Source of the DNA: Rhipicephalus microplus
Taxonomy: Eukaryota > Arthropoda > Arachnida > Ixodida > Ixodidae
Length of the DNA stretch: 64,000 nucleotides
Assembly: GCF_043290135.1 (NCBI RefSeq)
Contig: NC_134710.1
Span: 12,725,321-12,789,320 of the forward strand
Reading direction: 5' to 3'
Part shown: one piece after another, positions 51,963 through 64,000 of the stretch
Layout of the letters: the number at the start of each line of letters is the position of its first letter
Numbering within the stretch: position 1 is the stretch's first letter
Notes under the pieces: model-generated
Told to the model about the DNA's origin: nothing
The model's database searches: none
Seen by the model: the letters and a program-made list of their open reading frames with translations, nothing else
Translations under genes and position numbers: made by a program

Positions 51963-54900
51963 GTGATGTTGATGAACAAAGTGCGTGTGTGTATAGACGG
52001 TGTAGATACTCTTGCTCTTGTAGACACTGGTGCTGCTGTTTCGGTTATGAGCCTTCGTTTCAAACATCGTTTCTTGGGTCACAAAGTTATGTTCGCGTGG
52101 AATCGTAAAGAAACTTTTCGTGGAGTTGGAGGCGAAACGTTATGCCCTGTTGGTATTTGTTCAGTTGTACTCACGATTGGTGGACAAAATTTCCGAGTTG
52201 AATTCACCGTACTGGCTCGCGCAACTCATGACATCATTTTAGGGATAGACCTCCTTCATGAATGCGGCGCTACGCTTGACTGTGGAACTGGAGAGATTCT
52301 TCTACAAAATACGTTGCCCGCTGCAATAGTTGACGATTTTCCGACTCTGCCCATCGATGCTCTTTCGTTGTCTGAAGATGTGACGATCCCTGGTCGGACA
52401 GCAGTGTTTGTACCCGTATGCTCTTCTCATGTCCGCTCAGGACCCTGCACTGGACTTGTGGAGCCTGATCATGCAAACGCCATTAAGAAGAATGTGCTGG
52501 TCCCACGGTCTGTCCTTACAGCCATCGACGGACATGCTTGCTTGTGGGCACTCAACGCAGCCTCAGAGCCTGTTGTTCTACCAGCCGGATTCAAACTGGG
52601 TACGTTCGAGGAGCAGGCCACAATTGACGTGAGAATGGTCTCAGAGTCTCCAGCTATCAGTCAGACTGCGCCCAACTACTCAGCCGAGATTAAACGTATG
52701 ATCAACAAGTCGTTGCCTTCTTCCGAGCAGAATGTCCTTGAGGAGGTACTTACACGCTACGCGGGAGTCTTTGATTTCGCTCAAAACAAGCGTTGTTCCA
52801 TGTTGCCCGAATCCCGTATGCACCACCGCATCAACACGGGAGATGCTACACCGATACGCCAGAAACCCTATCGCGTATCCCCGTCAGAGAGGCAAGTGAT
52901 CGCCGATCAGGTCAACGACATGCTGCAGAAAGGCGTTATTCAAAAGTCAAGCAGTCCCTGGGCAGCTCCTGTTATATTGGTAAAAAAGAAAGACAACTCT
53001 TGGCGATTCTGTGTAGACTACCGCCGTCTCAACGCCGTCACAAAGAAAGACGTGTATCCGCTACCACGCATCGACGATGCTGTTGATTGTCTGCACTCGG
53101 TCGCATACTTTTCGTCTGTCGACCTAAGGTCTGGATACTGGCAAATACCAATGCATCCGTCTGACAAAGAGAAGACTGCTTTTGTCACGCCTGATGGATT
53201 ATTTGAATTCAACGTTATGCCGTTTGGCTTATGCAATGCCCCAGCTACCTTCGAGCGATTCATGGACTCAATCCTTCGCGGTCTCAAATGGGAGATATGT
53301 ATGTGTTATCTCGATGATGTAATTATTTTTGGCAAGACATTCCACGAACACAACCATCGGCTTAGCGTTGTTCTAGACTGCGTCAAACAAGCTGGTCTCG
53401 TTTTAAACGCAAAGAAGTGTCATTTTGGTGAGCGTCAAGCCCTTGTGCTTGGATATCTAGTTGACAAGGACGGTATACGACCAGACCCTAACAAAATCAG
53501 TGCTGTCCGAGACTTCAAGCAACCGACGTCTTTGAAGGATCTCCGTAGCTTCGTGGGCCTGTGTTCTTATTTTCGTCGGTTTATCAAAGACTTCGCCCAG
53601 CTTGCTCATCCCCTGACAGAGTTGCTCCGCAAAAACACTCCATTTCGATGGACCATTGAGTGTGAGGCTGCTTTCGAGCAGCTGAAGTATTTGCTTACTT
53701 CCGGGCCCCTCTTGCGCCATTTCGACCCGGAGGCACTCACGGAACTGCATACAGATGCTAGTGGTATCGGAGTTGGTGCCGTGCTAGTTCAATATCACGA
53801 TAGCCGGCAGCACGTCGTGGCGTATGCAAGTCGTACTTTGACTAAGGCGGAGAGGAATTATACGGTCACCGAACTGGAATGTCTTGCAGTTGTTTTCGCC
53901 ATCCAAAAGTTCAGACCTTATTTGTACGGCCGGCAGTTCAAGATCGTCACAGATCATCATTCGCTTTGTTGGCTTGTCGGACTACGTGACCCAGCTGGTC
54001 GGTTGGCTCGCTGGGCCTTACGGCTTCAAGAATATAATTATTCTGTGACCTACAAGAGCGGTCGATGTCACGCAGATGTCGACTGCTTATCTCGTCTTCC
54101 ATCTCCAACTGTGGATGCTGATGATGATGATTTTGACAACTACCTGGCCGCAATCTCATCCAACTTCCCAAGTTTGGATGTCTTTCGTCACGAACAACAG
54201 CGTGACCCTTCGCTGAAACCAATGATTGATGTGGCTCGTAGCTCTAAACGCGCCACGCCATTCGTGATTCATGACGCCCTACTATATCGCAAGAATTACT
54301 CCAGCCATGGTTCCACACTACTACTCGTCGTGCCAGAATGCCTGCGTCTTGCGGTATTCCAAGCCATGCACGATGACATCACGTCTGGGCACCTTGAATT
54401 TGCCCGAACGCTTCACCGTATCCGCCAACGTTTTTACTGGCCTCGACTCTGGAAGACCACCAAGCACTACGTCGCAAGTTGTGATGTCTGCCAACGCCAC
54501 AAACAACCTACCACACCATCGGCCGGCCCACTGCAGCCGGTTAAGCCACCGACATCACCATTCGAAAAAGTCGGCATAGATTTACTGGGCCCTTTCCCCA
54601 AGTATACCACCGGCCGCCGCTGGATTATTGTGTGCGTAGATTACCTGACGCGGTATACTGAAACGATGGCGGTTGCTTCAGCCACATCATCTGATGTGTC
54701 ATGGTTTCTTCTACACTCGATCATACTTCGTCACGGGGCTCCTCGTGTGGTGATAAGTGATCGCGGCCGTCAGTTTACCGCTGACGTTGTCGAAGAGTTG
54801 CTACGGCTTTGTGGGTGTCAGTATCGCCATTCTACGCCATACCACCCTCAGACCAACGGCCTCACTGAGCGCACCAATCGTACCATCATCAACATGCTTT

Positions 54901-55424
54901 CAATGTACGTCGCAGCGGATCACAAGAACTGGGATGCCGTATTACCTTTTGTTACATACGCCTTTAATACCGCGAAACACGAAGTCACAGGTTATACGCC
55001 TTTCTTTCTTCTCTATGCTCGTCATCCGCAAAGTTTCCTTGACACCATACTTACATTTTCGACGAACGAAAATGCCAGTGTCGCGCAGACTTTGTGTCGC
55101 GCCGAAGAAGCTCGTCGACTTGCTCAGCTCCGAACTCTTTCCGCTCACGCTCGCGCGAAAGACCGTTACGACGCAAAACACCCGCCCGTGACTTTCGCTA
55201 CAGGTGATTTGGTCTGGCTGTGGACGCCTGTTCGAAAAAAGGGACTTTGCCAGAAGTTTCTTTCTAAGTACTCAGGACCGTTTGTGATTACTCAGTGCTT
55301 AAGTGACATCACTTACGCTGTCGCGAGAGTGACAGCTCAGAACCGGCGTTCGCGCAAGACGCAAATTGTGCACATTGCCCGATTGAAGCCCTACAACAAC
55401 CGATCGCTTCTACTCGCTCGGTGA
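51963..55424 (+). CDS. Gypsy-6 Pol polyprotein: protease, reverse transcriptase, RNase H, integrase
   Basis: 1153 codons counted from 51963 (GTG; the frame is open from 51783, so pol is expressed as a -1 fusion with Gag and this start is nominal). Protease active site DTG at residues 21-23. RT: 'SSPWAAPVILVKKKDN', '[15 protein letters not shown]' and catalytic YLDD at 449-452. RNase H: 'ELHTDASGIGVG' near 595. Integrase: zinc region 'HDDITSGHLEFARTL' to 'CDVCQRHK', core D873, D933, E969 (D-x59-D-x35-E), and C-terminal 'HIARLKPYNN'. Every catalytic residue I checked is present and there are no internal stops, so the copy should be enzymatically competent if Gag-Pol is made. No chromodomain motif is obvious. 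Confidence 0.95.
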   Translation: MMLMNKVRVCIDGVDTLALVDTGAAVSVMSLRFKHRFLGHKVMFAWNRKETFRGVGGETLCPVGICSVVLTIGGQNFRVEFTVLARATHDIILGIDLLHECGATLDCGTGEILLQNTLPAAIVDDFPTLPIDALSLSEDVTIPGRTAVFVPVCSSHVRSGPCTGLVEPDHANAIKKNVLVPRSVLTAIDGHACLWALNAASEPVVLPAGFKLGTFEEQATIDVRMVSESPAISQTAPNYSAEIKRMINKSLPSSEQNVLEEVLTRYAGVFDFAQNKRCSMLPESRMHHRINTGDATPIRQKPYRVSPSERQVIADQVNDMLQKGVIQKSSSPWAAPVILVKKKDNSWRFCVDYRRLNAVTKKDVYPLPRIDDAVDCLHSVAYFSSVDLRSGYWQIPMHPSDKEKTAFVTPDGLFEFNVMPFGLCNAPATFERFMDSILRGLKWEICMCYLDDVIIFGKTFHEHNHRLSVVLDCVKQAGLVLNAKKCHFGERQALVLGYLVDKDGIRPDPNKISAVRDFKQPTSLKDLRSFVGLCSYFRRFIKDFAQLAHPLTELLRKNTPFRWTIECEAAFEQLKYLLTSGPLLRHFDPEALTELHTDASGIGVGAVLVQYHDSRQHVVAYASRTLTKAERNYTVTELECLAVVFAIQKFRPYLYGRQFKIVTDHHSLCWLVGLRDPAGRLARWALRLQEYNYSVTYKSGRCHADVDCLSRLPSPTVDADDDDFDNYLAAISSNFPSLDVFRHEQQRDPSLKPMIDVARSSKRATPFVIHDALLYRKNYSSHGSTLLLVVPECLRLAVFQAMHDDITSGHLEFARTLHRIRQRFYWPRLWKTTKHYVASCDVCQRHKQPTTPSAGPLQPVKPPTSPFEKVGIDLLGPFPKYTTGRRWIIVCVDYLTRYTETMAVASATSSDVSWFLLHSIILRHGAPRVVISDRGRQFTADVVEELLRLCGCQYRHSTPYHPQTNGLTERTNRTIINMLSMYVAADHKNWDAVLPFVTYAFNTAKHEVTGYTPFFLLYARHPQSFLDTILTFSTNENASVAQTLCRAEEARRLAQLRTLSAHARAKDRYDAKHPPVTFATGDLVWLWTPVRKKGLCQKFLSKYSGPFVITQCLSDITYAVARVTAQNRRSRKTQIVHIARLKPYNNRSLLLAR

Positions 55425-55447
55425 GCTTCGTCTGGCCCGGAGGGAAA

Positions 55448-57640
<2,193 letters not shown>

Positions 57641-57653
57641 TATTCTTCCATAA

Positions 57654-57893
57654 GATTGATTGATATGTGGGGTTTAAAGTCCCAAAACCACCATATGATT
57701 ATGAGAGACGCCGTAGTGTAGGGCTCCGGAAATTTAAACCACCTTGGATTTTTTAACGTGCGCCTAAGCCTGAGCACACGGGCCTACATTCCCGCCTCCA
57801 TCGGAAATGCAGCCGCTGCAGCCGGGATTCGATCCCACGACCTGCGGGTCAGGAGACGAGTACCTTAGCCACTAGACCACCGCGGCGGGGCTA
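57654..57893 (-). mobile_element. Full-length tick SINE with 13-bp target duplication
   Basis: Minus-strand head 'CCCCGCCGCGGTGGTCTAGT', B-box 'GGATCGAATCCCGG' in diverged form, family body, CAAT-type tail. Flanked by TATTCTTCCATAA at 57641-57653 and 57894-57906. Confidence 0.92.
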
Positions 57894-58358
57894 TATTCTT
57901 CCATAACAACATAATTGAGTGATTACTGTTGTTTCGGAAAACTTTGCCTGACTTGTTGGTTTCCCCATAGTGCAGCCAAGAGTGACCACTGTCGAAAGTG
58001 CGAAGGGGGCTTCGCCCCACCTTTCTCAGTGGGGGGCGGATGCCCCCCCCCCCTCTAATGATATGCCTATGAGTCTGTCAATGATTTTCCAATCACAGAT
58101 ACACTCCGAATACATAGTATAACTGTTCTTACATCTTCTCGTAAATATAAAGATAAAAGCAATGCTCTGTGCCACAAAGCTGTTGCATTTTTTGTGCGAT
58201 TTGAAGGCGTTACAACGGTGCACACAGCTCATCTCCGTTTTAATCCACGAAGCTGAGCGATAAGGTGTCGTTTGGACGTAATTGCGGGGTTGTCACGCGC
58301 GTAACGGATTGCCATCACTGAAGCAGAGATAAGCTCACTCGTGAAGCTCGATGTGGAC

Positions 58359-58590
58359 ATGGTGGTCGTGCGCTTCTTGTTCCCGGCTCTGGCGGCATGC
58401 GTCGTGGCGGCGGCGCAGCCCAACTGCACCGTGGCCGCCATCGAGCAGTTCCCGCGGCCCCTGATGAGCCCCGAACTGCGCCAGCGGGGAGCCATCGGGG
58501 TGCACCTGCTGGCCGCTCTCTACATGTTTGCCGCGCTGTCAATCATCTGCGAAGACTACTTCGTACCTTCACTGGAAGTCATCTGCGACG
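58359..58590 (+). CDS. First coding exon of a K+-dependent Na+/Ca2+ exchanger (SLC24/NCKX family)
   Basis: From ATG 58359 (an in-frame TAA at 58302-58304 precedes it) the product has a hydrophobic N-terminus like a signal peptide ('FLFPALAACVVAAA'), then 'NCTVAAIEQFPRPL', a membrane segment with 'LLAALYMFAALSIICEDYFVPSLEVIC', quoted here only as key parts YMFAAL and CEDYFVPSLE, which are hallmarks of the SLC24 family just before the alpha-1 repeat. The exon ends at 58590 in phase 1, followed by a GTAGGC splice donor. These exchangers sit in the plasma or organelle membrane and move Ca2+ and K+ out against Na+. The alpha repeats must be in later exons; I found none before 64000, so the next intron is over 5.4 kb or the gene is partial. 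Confidence 0.8.
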
Positions 58591-58766
58591 GTAGGCTCTG
58601 CGAGCCACAGGGCTCGGCTTTGTCTTGTCAAGCGCCACACGGTCACAGGCGCTCACTGATGTAGACTGCGGCTGCTTTGTCTATCAGTGTTGTTGAAATT
58701 TGGAATTTGGTTGATGGGTGCATTCGCTCAATTATGCGCACGTTCGCGAAAGCTTTGTTTTGCTCC

Positions 58767-58768
<2 letters not shown>

Positions 58769-58818
<50 letters not shown>
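58769..58818. repeat. (TA)n microsatellite
   Basis: Touches the start of the LTR-like repeat at 58819. Confidence 0.95.
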
Positions 58819-58820
<2 letters not shown>

Positions 58821-59035
58821 CCACGTTTTTTTCTCAAGTTTTATTATTACCCCAATACCTTACGCAATTCTCAGCGCAAACCGTGCCTGCAGTAATCGAG
58901 AAGCACAGGACTGTAGTCTGCTACTGTAACTCAACTTTTCGTTTACCGGGCACAGCTTCGCCCAAATAAACCGTTTGACCTGACAATCCATTCTCCTGCC
59001 TTCAGGCACGTCACAACCCCGTGACGTCTGGTGGA
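58819..59035 (+). repeat. LTR-like direct repeat, copy 1
   Basis: Shares 'TCTCAAGTTTT', 'TCAGCGCAAACC', 'GTCTGCTACTGTAAC', an AATAAACCGTTTGA-like signal region and a CACGTCA..ACCCCGTG end with 60607-61002. It is followed by TGGTGGAGGTGCTGGGT, like the box after gypsy LTRs. Confidence 0.6.
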
Positions 59036-59044
59036 GGTGCTGGG

Positions 59045-60075
59045 TAGCTGTTAGCTACCACGATCCACTTGTTTCCGAAAGCCAACGTCGGGAACGGCCC
59101 GAGTAGGTCCATATTCAATCTGCTGGAATGGTCGGCGAGGTGGTTCAATGGGCTGCGGAAATCCCGCTGGCCTTGTCGGTGGTGTCTTCCGTCGCTGGCA
59201 GTCCCGGCATGTTCGCACATAACGAGGCCGCGGTGGTCTAGTGGCCAAGGTACTCGGCTGCTGACCCGCAGGTCGTGGGTTCGGATTCCGGCTGTGGCGG
59301 CTGCATTTCCGATCGAGGTGGAAATGTTGTAGGCCCGTGTCCTCAGATTTGGGTGCACGTTAAAGAACCCCAGGTGGTCGAAATTTCCGGAGCCCTCCAC
59401 TACGGCGTCTCTCATGATCATATGGTGGTTTTGAAACGTTAAACCCCACACATCAATAAATCTCACATAACGAGCGACGTCGGCGGGAAGACGTGGCCAG
59501 TAGTAACTTTCTTGTATCCTCGCGAGCGTGCGGGAAACACCAAGGTGTCCTGCCATCGGATCATCGTGCAGGGCCTGCAGGAGTTCTGGCCGCAGAGCTG
59601 AAGGCACCACAAGGAGGTACTTGGCTCGAAGCGGTGAGAAGTTTTTCTTTTGGAGAAGACCGTTCAGCAGGAAGAACGACGCTAGTGCGCGCTTCGGCGA
59701 TCCTATCATAGCGGTATTCTATTAGGGCCCTAAGTTCCGGGTCGGCCCGCTGTCGTTCAGCGAAGTCGTCGGCAGTTACCGTTCCCAAGAAGTAGTCATC
59801 ATCCATGTCGTCGGGCGGTGGTTGGTCGACAGGCGCACGAGAGAGACAGTCGGCGTCGGAGTGTTTCTTGCCGGACTTGTAAACGACTGTAATGGGATAT
59901 TCTTGGAGTCTCAGGCTCCATCGAGCAAGGCGACCTGAAGGGTCCTTTAATGTAGCTAGCCAACACAAGGCGTGGTGGTCGCTCACAACTTTGAACGGCC
60001 TGCCATAGAGGTAGCAGGAAATTTCGACATAGCCCAGATGATGGCGAGGCCGACGTGGACTCAGCGAAAAGCATC
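59045..60075 (-). pseudogene. Ty3/gypsy pol fragment (gypsy-5): RNase H to integrase core
   Basis: Minus strand: 'YLYGRPFKVVSDHHALCWL' (RNase H end), 'VVYKSGKKHSDADCLSR', then after a frameshift 'ALRPELLQALHDDPMAGHLGVSRTL', given here as key parts HDDPMAGHLG, and 'YYWPRLPADVARYV', the integrase zinc region. The SINE at 59227-59463 splits it; beyond it '[11 protein letters not shown]' and 'MDLLGPFPTLAFGNKWIVV' in short form end inside the integrase core at about 59045. RT proper and the integrase C-terminus are gone. Confidence 0.82.
59227..59463 (+). mobile_element. Full-length tick SINE with 11-bp target duplication
   Basis: Head 'GCCGCGGTGGTCTAGTGGCC', B-box region 'GGGTTCGGATTCCGG', body and ATCAATAAATCT tail. 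Flanked by CACATAACGAG at 59216-59226 and 59464-59474, inside the gypsy-5 integrase. Confidence 0.92.
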
Positions 60076-60136
60076 TGCAGTGGTACTTCGGACCGTACAG
60101 GGTGGTTCGACGTCTCGGCCGACTCAATTACGAGGT

Positions 60137-60378
60137 CAATGATTGATATGTGGGGTTTAACGTCTCAAAACCACCATATGATTATGAGAGACGCCGTAGT
60201 GGAGGGCTCCGGAAATTTCGATCACCTGGGGTTCTTTAACGTGCACCCAAATCTGAGCACACGGGCCTACAACATTTCCGCCTCCATCGGAAATGCAGCC
60301 GCTGCAGCCGGAATTCGAACCCGCGATCTGAAGGTCAGCAGCCGAGTACCTTAGCCACTAGACCACCGCGGCGGGGCC
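60137..60378 (-). mobile_element. Full-length tick SINE
   Basis: Minus orientation, complete head to tail. Flanks AATTACGAGGT (60126-60136) and AATCCCGAGGT (60379-60389) match 9 of 11, an aged target duplication. Confidence 0.88.
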
Positions 60379-60606
60379 AATCCCGAGGTTGTCCCCGATG
60401 GTATCACGAACTCTCAACGACGCCAATCGTGACCGGAAGTCGTCCATGTCACGCGCGTCAAGCTGTTTCATGCGCGTTAACGAACGGAAACAGTGTTTTT
60501 TGTTGTGTTATTGCTGTATTGTAATTTATTCCTTGTACTTTCTTGCATTATTGTTGTACTTTCATCTTACGTTAAAGCATTGGGACAATACCTTTTTCAG
60601 AGGAGG

Positions 60607-61000
60607 GCAATGCCATGCTACTTTTCTCAAGTTTTGTTATCGCCCCAACACACTACTCAACTTTCAGCGCAAACCACGCCAGCAGTCTTCGAGAAGCTTC
60701 AGGACTGTAGTAGATCATTTTGATAAGATTACTTCCACTCCGCGAACTATACAAATTATTCTGAAACATAGGTTACCGCTCGCGATAACGTTAGAACATT
60801 CAATGGCAAGGGTATACATGCCAACACGCTTCGGCGCTTGTCAGTTAGTTGATCGACGGCCGACGCTCCGTTCGCCGCGATCAGTGCAAGTCTGCTACTG
60901 TAACCCGACTTTTCATTTACCGGGAACAGGTTCACCTGTGATAAACAGTTTGATCTGAAAATCCAGTGTCCTGCCCTATGCCACGTCAAGACCCCGTGTC

Positions 61001-61002
<2 letters not shown>
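60607..61002 (+). repeat. LTR-like direct repeat, copy 2
   Basis: Longer relative of 58819-59035 with about 175 extra bases in the middle (about 60711-60890). Ends CCCCGTGTCA at the edge of a (TA)n array. Confidence 0.55.

Positions 61003-61094
<92 letters not shown>
61003..61094. repeat. (TA)n microsatellite
   Basis: Perfect TA run; left edge is the end of LTR-like copy 2. Confidence 0.97.
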
Positions 61095-61095
<1 letters not shown>

Positions 61096-61307
61096 GTGTG
61101 ATTTATCTATTGCGCTGAATGATTTTTCTATTATCAGTCGTCAGAGCAACTATATTATACGAAAGAAGTTCTAACCTTAAGCTCAAGGCACTACTCTTTA
61201 ATTATTATGATGGTTTATTAACTTTTGTTATAATTTTCCTTATTTTTGCCTTAAAAATTGAAATGTGCTGCAGGCTTAGTGTTCTTTAAAAAAAAGCATG
61301 AGGTCAT

Positions 61308-61713
61308 GTACAGTGTCAATTCTTATGAAAGGGAACACGGCGACGCATGGCCTGCGCTCTCCGGCGGCAGCTGGCAGCGCGTTCAAGCGGGAGCGAGAGC
61401 AGCCACAGTCTCTTTTCGCGTCATCTCGTGTTGTGCAAAACAAGCATTCGTTGCTGATTGCAACCCCTCAAGATTGCAACCCCTCACCCTTCAAGGTGAT
61501 TAGCGGTTCTCGCGTAATCGCCTTGAAGAGGGAGGGGATCTAAATTTTGCCGCTGGTTCCATATCAGCAACGAATGGTTGTTTTGCTCGCCGCGAGATGA
61601 CGCGAAGAGAAACTGTGGCTGCTATCGCTCCCGCTTGAACGCGCTGCCAGCTGCCGCCGGAGAGCGCAGGCCATGCGTCGGCGTGTTTCCTTTCATAAAA
61701 ATTGACACTGTGC
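61308..61713. repeat. Long foldback palindrome
   Basis: Arms of about 150 bp (61308-61458 and 61563-61713) are reverse complements with few mismatches ('CAGTGTCAATTCTTATGAAA', 'GCATGGCCTGCGCTCTCCGG', 'TTCAAGCGGGAGCGA'). The centre holds a second hairpin CTTCAAGGTGATTA/TAATCGCCTTGAAG (61489-61528) around GCGGTTCTCGCG. No coding; resembles a foldback or MITE-like DNA element. Confidence 0.85.
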
Positions 61714-62012
61714 GTACACCGCACTTTTCGACTTCGGCCCCATCACCACCAGCCCAAGCGACGAAGAAAGCGTCGAAAACAGGGCGAACCCAAATGCCAA
61801 CCACCTCGGGTGTTCTGGCAGGCGGTGCAAACGGCCTTCGACAATTATACGCACCTTTATTTCAAGCGTGCCAGGTTGACAAGCGAGCTTGGCATACGGG
61901 CGTCGGTCGCTGCATGCATTCGCGAGCAAGTGTTACTTTCCACAGTGGAATTTGTAAAGCATGCAGATTTTTAAGTGCGAAACGTTTCTTAGCGAACTCG
62001 GCGACTTTAAGC

Positions 62013-62206
<194 letters not shown>

Positions 62207-62239
62207 AGCCGCCTACGACTTTTAGCACTCCTGGCCGTT

Positions 62240-62895
62240 TCAATAATGGTATCGATACCAAAATATGTATGGCACAACATGACTGTATGGCGAGCATAAC
62301 TGACTAGCGATGAAAATCATGACGTGTATATCATGAATGTCATGATTTACATTTCATGGTCTTGCTGCTCTTGCAGTGGTTTCGTTCACATGACATTTTG
62401 CAAAACTGGTATGGTATGACATGATTGCACGGAGGACAACATCCTAACGCAAAAATTTGACATACATGTCATGATTTTTATGTTATGACTAGTCATGACT
62501 ACACGTCATGCTCATTGTGCGCTTGCGGTTGTTTCGCTAGCTTCACATATACCAAATTTGGTATTACGGGACGAGAATGGACGACGAAGATACACGACTG
62601 GTGCAAACATGATAATCATGACATGCGTGTCATGTAAAACATGACTTCATGCTACACTCATAGTACGCGTGCGGCTGTTTCGCCAGCTCCATATATATGA
62701 AATTTAGTATTAAGCGACGTGAATAGACGATGAAGGTAAATGACACATCCAAACTTAATAATCATGGTATGGAAGTCATGTACGGCATAATTTACGTCTG
62801 CCTCGAAACGCTCTGCTCATTTTAAAGTGACGTATCAACTTTACTCATTCGTGCTTCGCATATAGTCGATTCCCACAGTACGCGGGATCTGCCAG
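62240..62895 (+). repeat. Interspersed repeat family X, copy 2
   Basis: Same internal units as 16050-16590 ('CCAAATTTGGTATTACG', 'GATAATCATGACATGCG', 'GCTTCGCATAT') with a period near 146, preceded by further diverged CATGACAT-rich units. Confidence 0.65.
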
Positions 62896-63070
62896 TTTTT
62901 TTTTGCTAGCATGCGCGCAGGCAGGACTTTCTATGCTGAACATAATTAAATAAGTGGTCGCAGCAATGCTGCGTGTTTGGACCGTTGTTTTTTCCATCAG
63001 TTTTTACACGCGGCATATGTAAACAGTAGCCGAAGCGAACGGCATGTCATTGCGGTGCAGGCTTACTCAC

Positions 63071-63328
63071 GATATACTCGTACATCTTGGTCAAATCTGA
63101 ACATGTACTCTGGCGATCGCACTCTGTTCCGGTCATAGGTGGAGAGTATAGACGTCAGACTCTGGAGTGATGATGATGCTGATTGCTGGCTTCGCCCTTT
63201 GTAATGGGTGAACACGTATGTCGTGTTCTCGCCTAGGTATATATTTGCGGACGTGTCACCAGTCGACACAGTTTTGAGTAGTGCAAAGCCCGACTCCATT
63301 GCACAGTTTGCGGCGCAATCAGGTGCAA
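63071..63328 (-). CDS. Candidate internal exon of an unidentified host gene
   Basis: Minus strand: acceptor CTGTAG, a 258-base open block (86 codons, phase 1 in, phase 1 out), then a strong donor GTGAGTAAG (complement of 63062-63070). The peptide includes 'APDCAANCAMESGFALLK', 'NIYLGENTTYVFTHYKGR' and 'RVRSPEYMFRFDQDVRVY'. It is not repeat-like and I do not recognise the family. An in-frame TAA lies just upstream of the acceptor, which fits an exon boundary. Neighbouring exons are not found. It lies on the strand opposite the exchanger exon, so it is a separate gene if real. Confidence 0.5.
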
Positions 63329-63598
63329 CTACAGCGTACGAAACGATTTAGCAAAATATTAGGTGTATTTGCGCATTGACCACTCCACTAGTTGGACGTG
63401 TCCCTGAACCTCCATGAAATGCTTGCTTGTTCACTCGAGTACCAGAACGACGGTGACAACAAGAGAAGACGCAACAGATCCGCGCTCTACGAAAAAAAAG
63501 ACCTTAGTCGACGCTCTACTGTTGCGTTGTGAATCGCCACGGACGTAAATGACTTCTGTTTTACTGATTTCTGCAGCTTTTGCGAAGCGGCGAGAGGC

Positions 63599-63856
63599 CC
63601 CGCCGCGGTGGTTTAGTGGCTAAGGTACTCGACTGTAGACCCGCAGGTCGCGGCATCGAATCCCGTTTGCGGCGGCTGCATTTTCGATGGAGGAGAAAGT
63701 CCTTAGGCCCGTGTGCTCAAATTTCGGAGCCCTTTAAAGAACCACAGGTGTTCTAAATTACCAGAGTCCTCCACTACGGCGTCTCTCATAGTCAAATGGT
63801 GTCTTTGGGACGTTGAACTTTAAATTTTATTCAATCAATCAATCAATCAATCAATC
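63599..63856 (+). mobile_element. Full-length tick SINE with (CAAT)n tail
   Basis: Head 'CCGCCGCGGTGGTTTAGTGG', B-box 'GGCATCGAATCCC', diverged body and a clear (CAAT)6 tail at 63832-63856. Confidence 0.9.
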
Positions 63857-64000
63857 GAAGAACGGTGAGAGTGCTGGATACGGGTGGTTGCGAACGTGTT
63901 AGGTAAGCATATTAGTCGCGTTCTCTGCAGCCGGTCGCACGAGAAAGTGTGATAATGTAGGTCTCCTGTTATAGTTTTTGTATCCTTGACAGAGAACCGT

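Noticed and set aside
59227..59320. tRNA genes
   Set aside because: A and B boxes occur only as heads of SINEs; no complete cloverleaf with anticodon arm and acceptor pairing was seen.

Overview
The window looks like repeat-dense genomic DNA of a hard (ixodid) tick. The clues are eight copies of a tRNA-headed SINE with a CAAT-type tail that resembles the tick Ruka-like family, many Ty3/gypsy and non-LTR retrotransposons, long (TA)n arrays, and one metazoan exon of a K+-dependent Na+/Ca2+ exchanger (SLC24/NCKX type). There are no bacterial genes, operons or CRISPR arrays. The species is inferred, not proven.

Layout. 1-6 kb: a LINE 3' end, two copies of a second, T-tailed SINE, a reverse-strand gypsy LTR+gag (gypsy-1), a 93-bp minisatellite and a THAP-domain pseudogene. 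6.5-12.3 kb: an RTE-like LINE (C1) split by a decayed gypsy (gypsy-3) with an ATAT target duplication. 12.3-16.6 kb: unassigned GC-rich DNA, a tandem duplication with exon-like blocks, a 34-bp minisatellite, a gag fragment, and repeat family X. 16.7-19.5 kb: a second RTE-like LINE (C2). 19.5-23.9 kb: no recognisable gene. 23.9-27.9 kb: a nearly complete CR1/jockey-like LINE (LINE A, minus). 29-32.3 kb: a LINE 3' end, a THAP-domain gene or pseudogene, a SINE. 35.2-45.2 kb: a three-level nest, SINE inside LINE B inside the 5' LTR of gypsy-4. 45.2-50.2 kb: gypsy-2 (minus). 50.3-55.6 kb: gypsy-6, a full-length, very young gypsy element with 124-bp LTRs differing at one base. 57.6-64 kb: SINEs, the exchanger exon, a gypsy-5 remnant between LTR-like repeats, a foldback palindrome, a (TATC)n array, repeat family X again, and a candidate spliced exon on the minus strand.

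How it works together. Most sequence is mobile DNA at different stages of decay. Gypsy-6 still has an intact pol (protease, RT, RNase H, integrase). Its gag has one in-frame TGA just before the zinc knuckle. Gag ends on a canonical -1 slippery heptamer followed by a stem-loop that leads into pol. Gypsy-2 keeps the same geometry with a different stem. LTR ends repeatedly touch (TA)n arrays, which suggests an integration preference. Both CR1-like LINEs carry a 2A-like NPGP motif near the start of ORF1. The only host coding sequence I can name is the exchanger exon at 58.4 kb.
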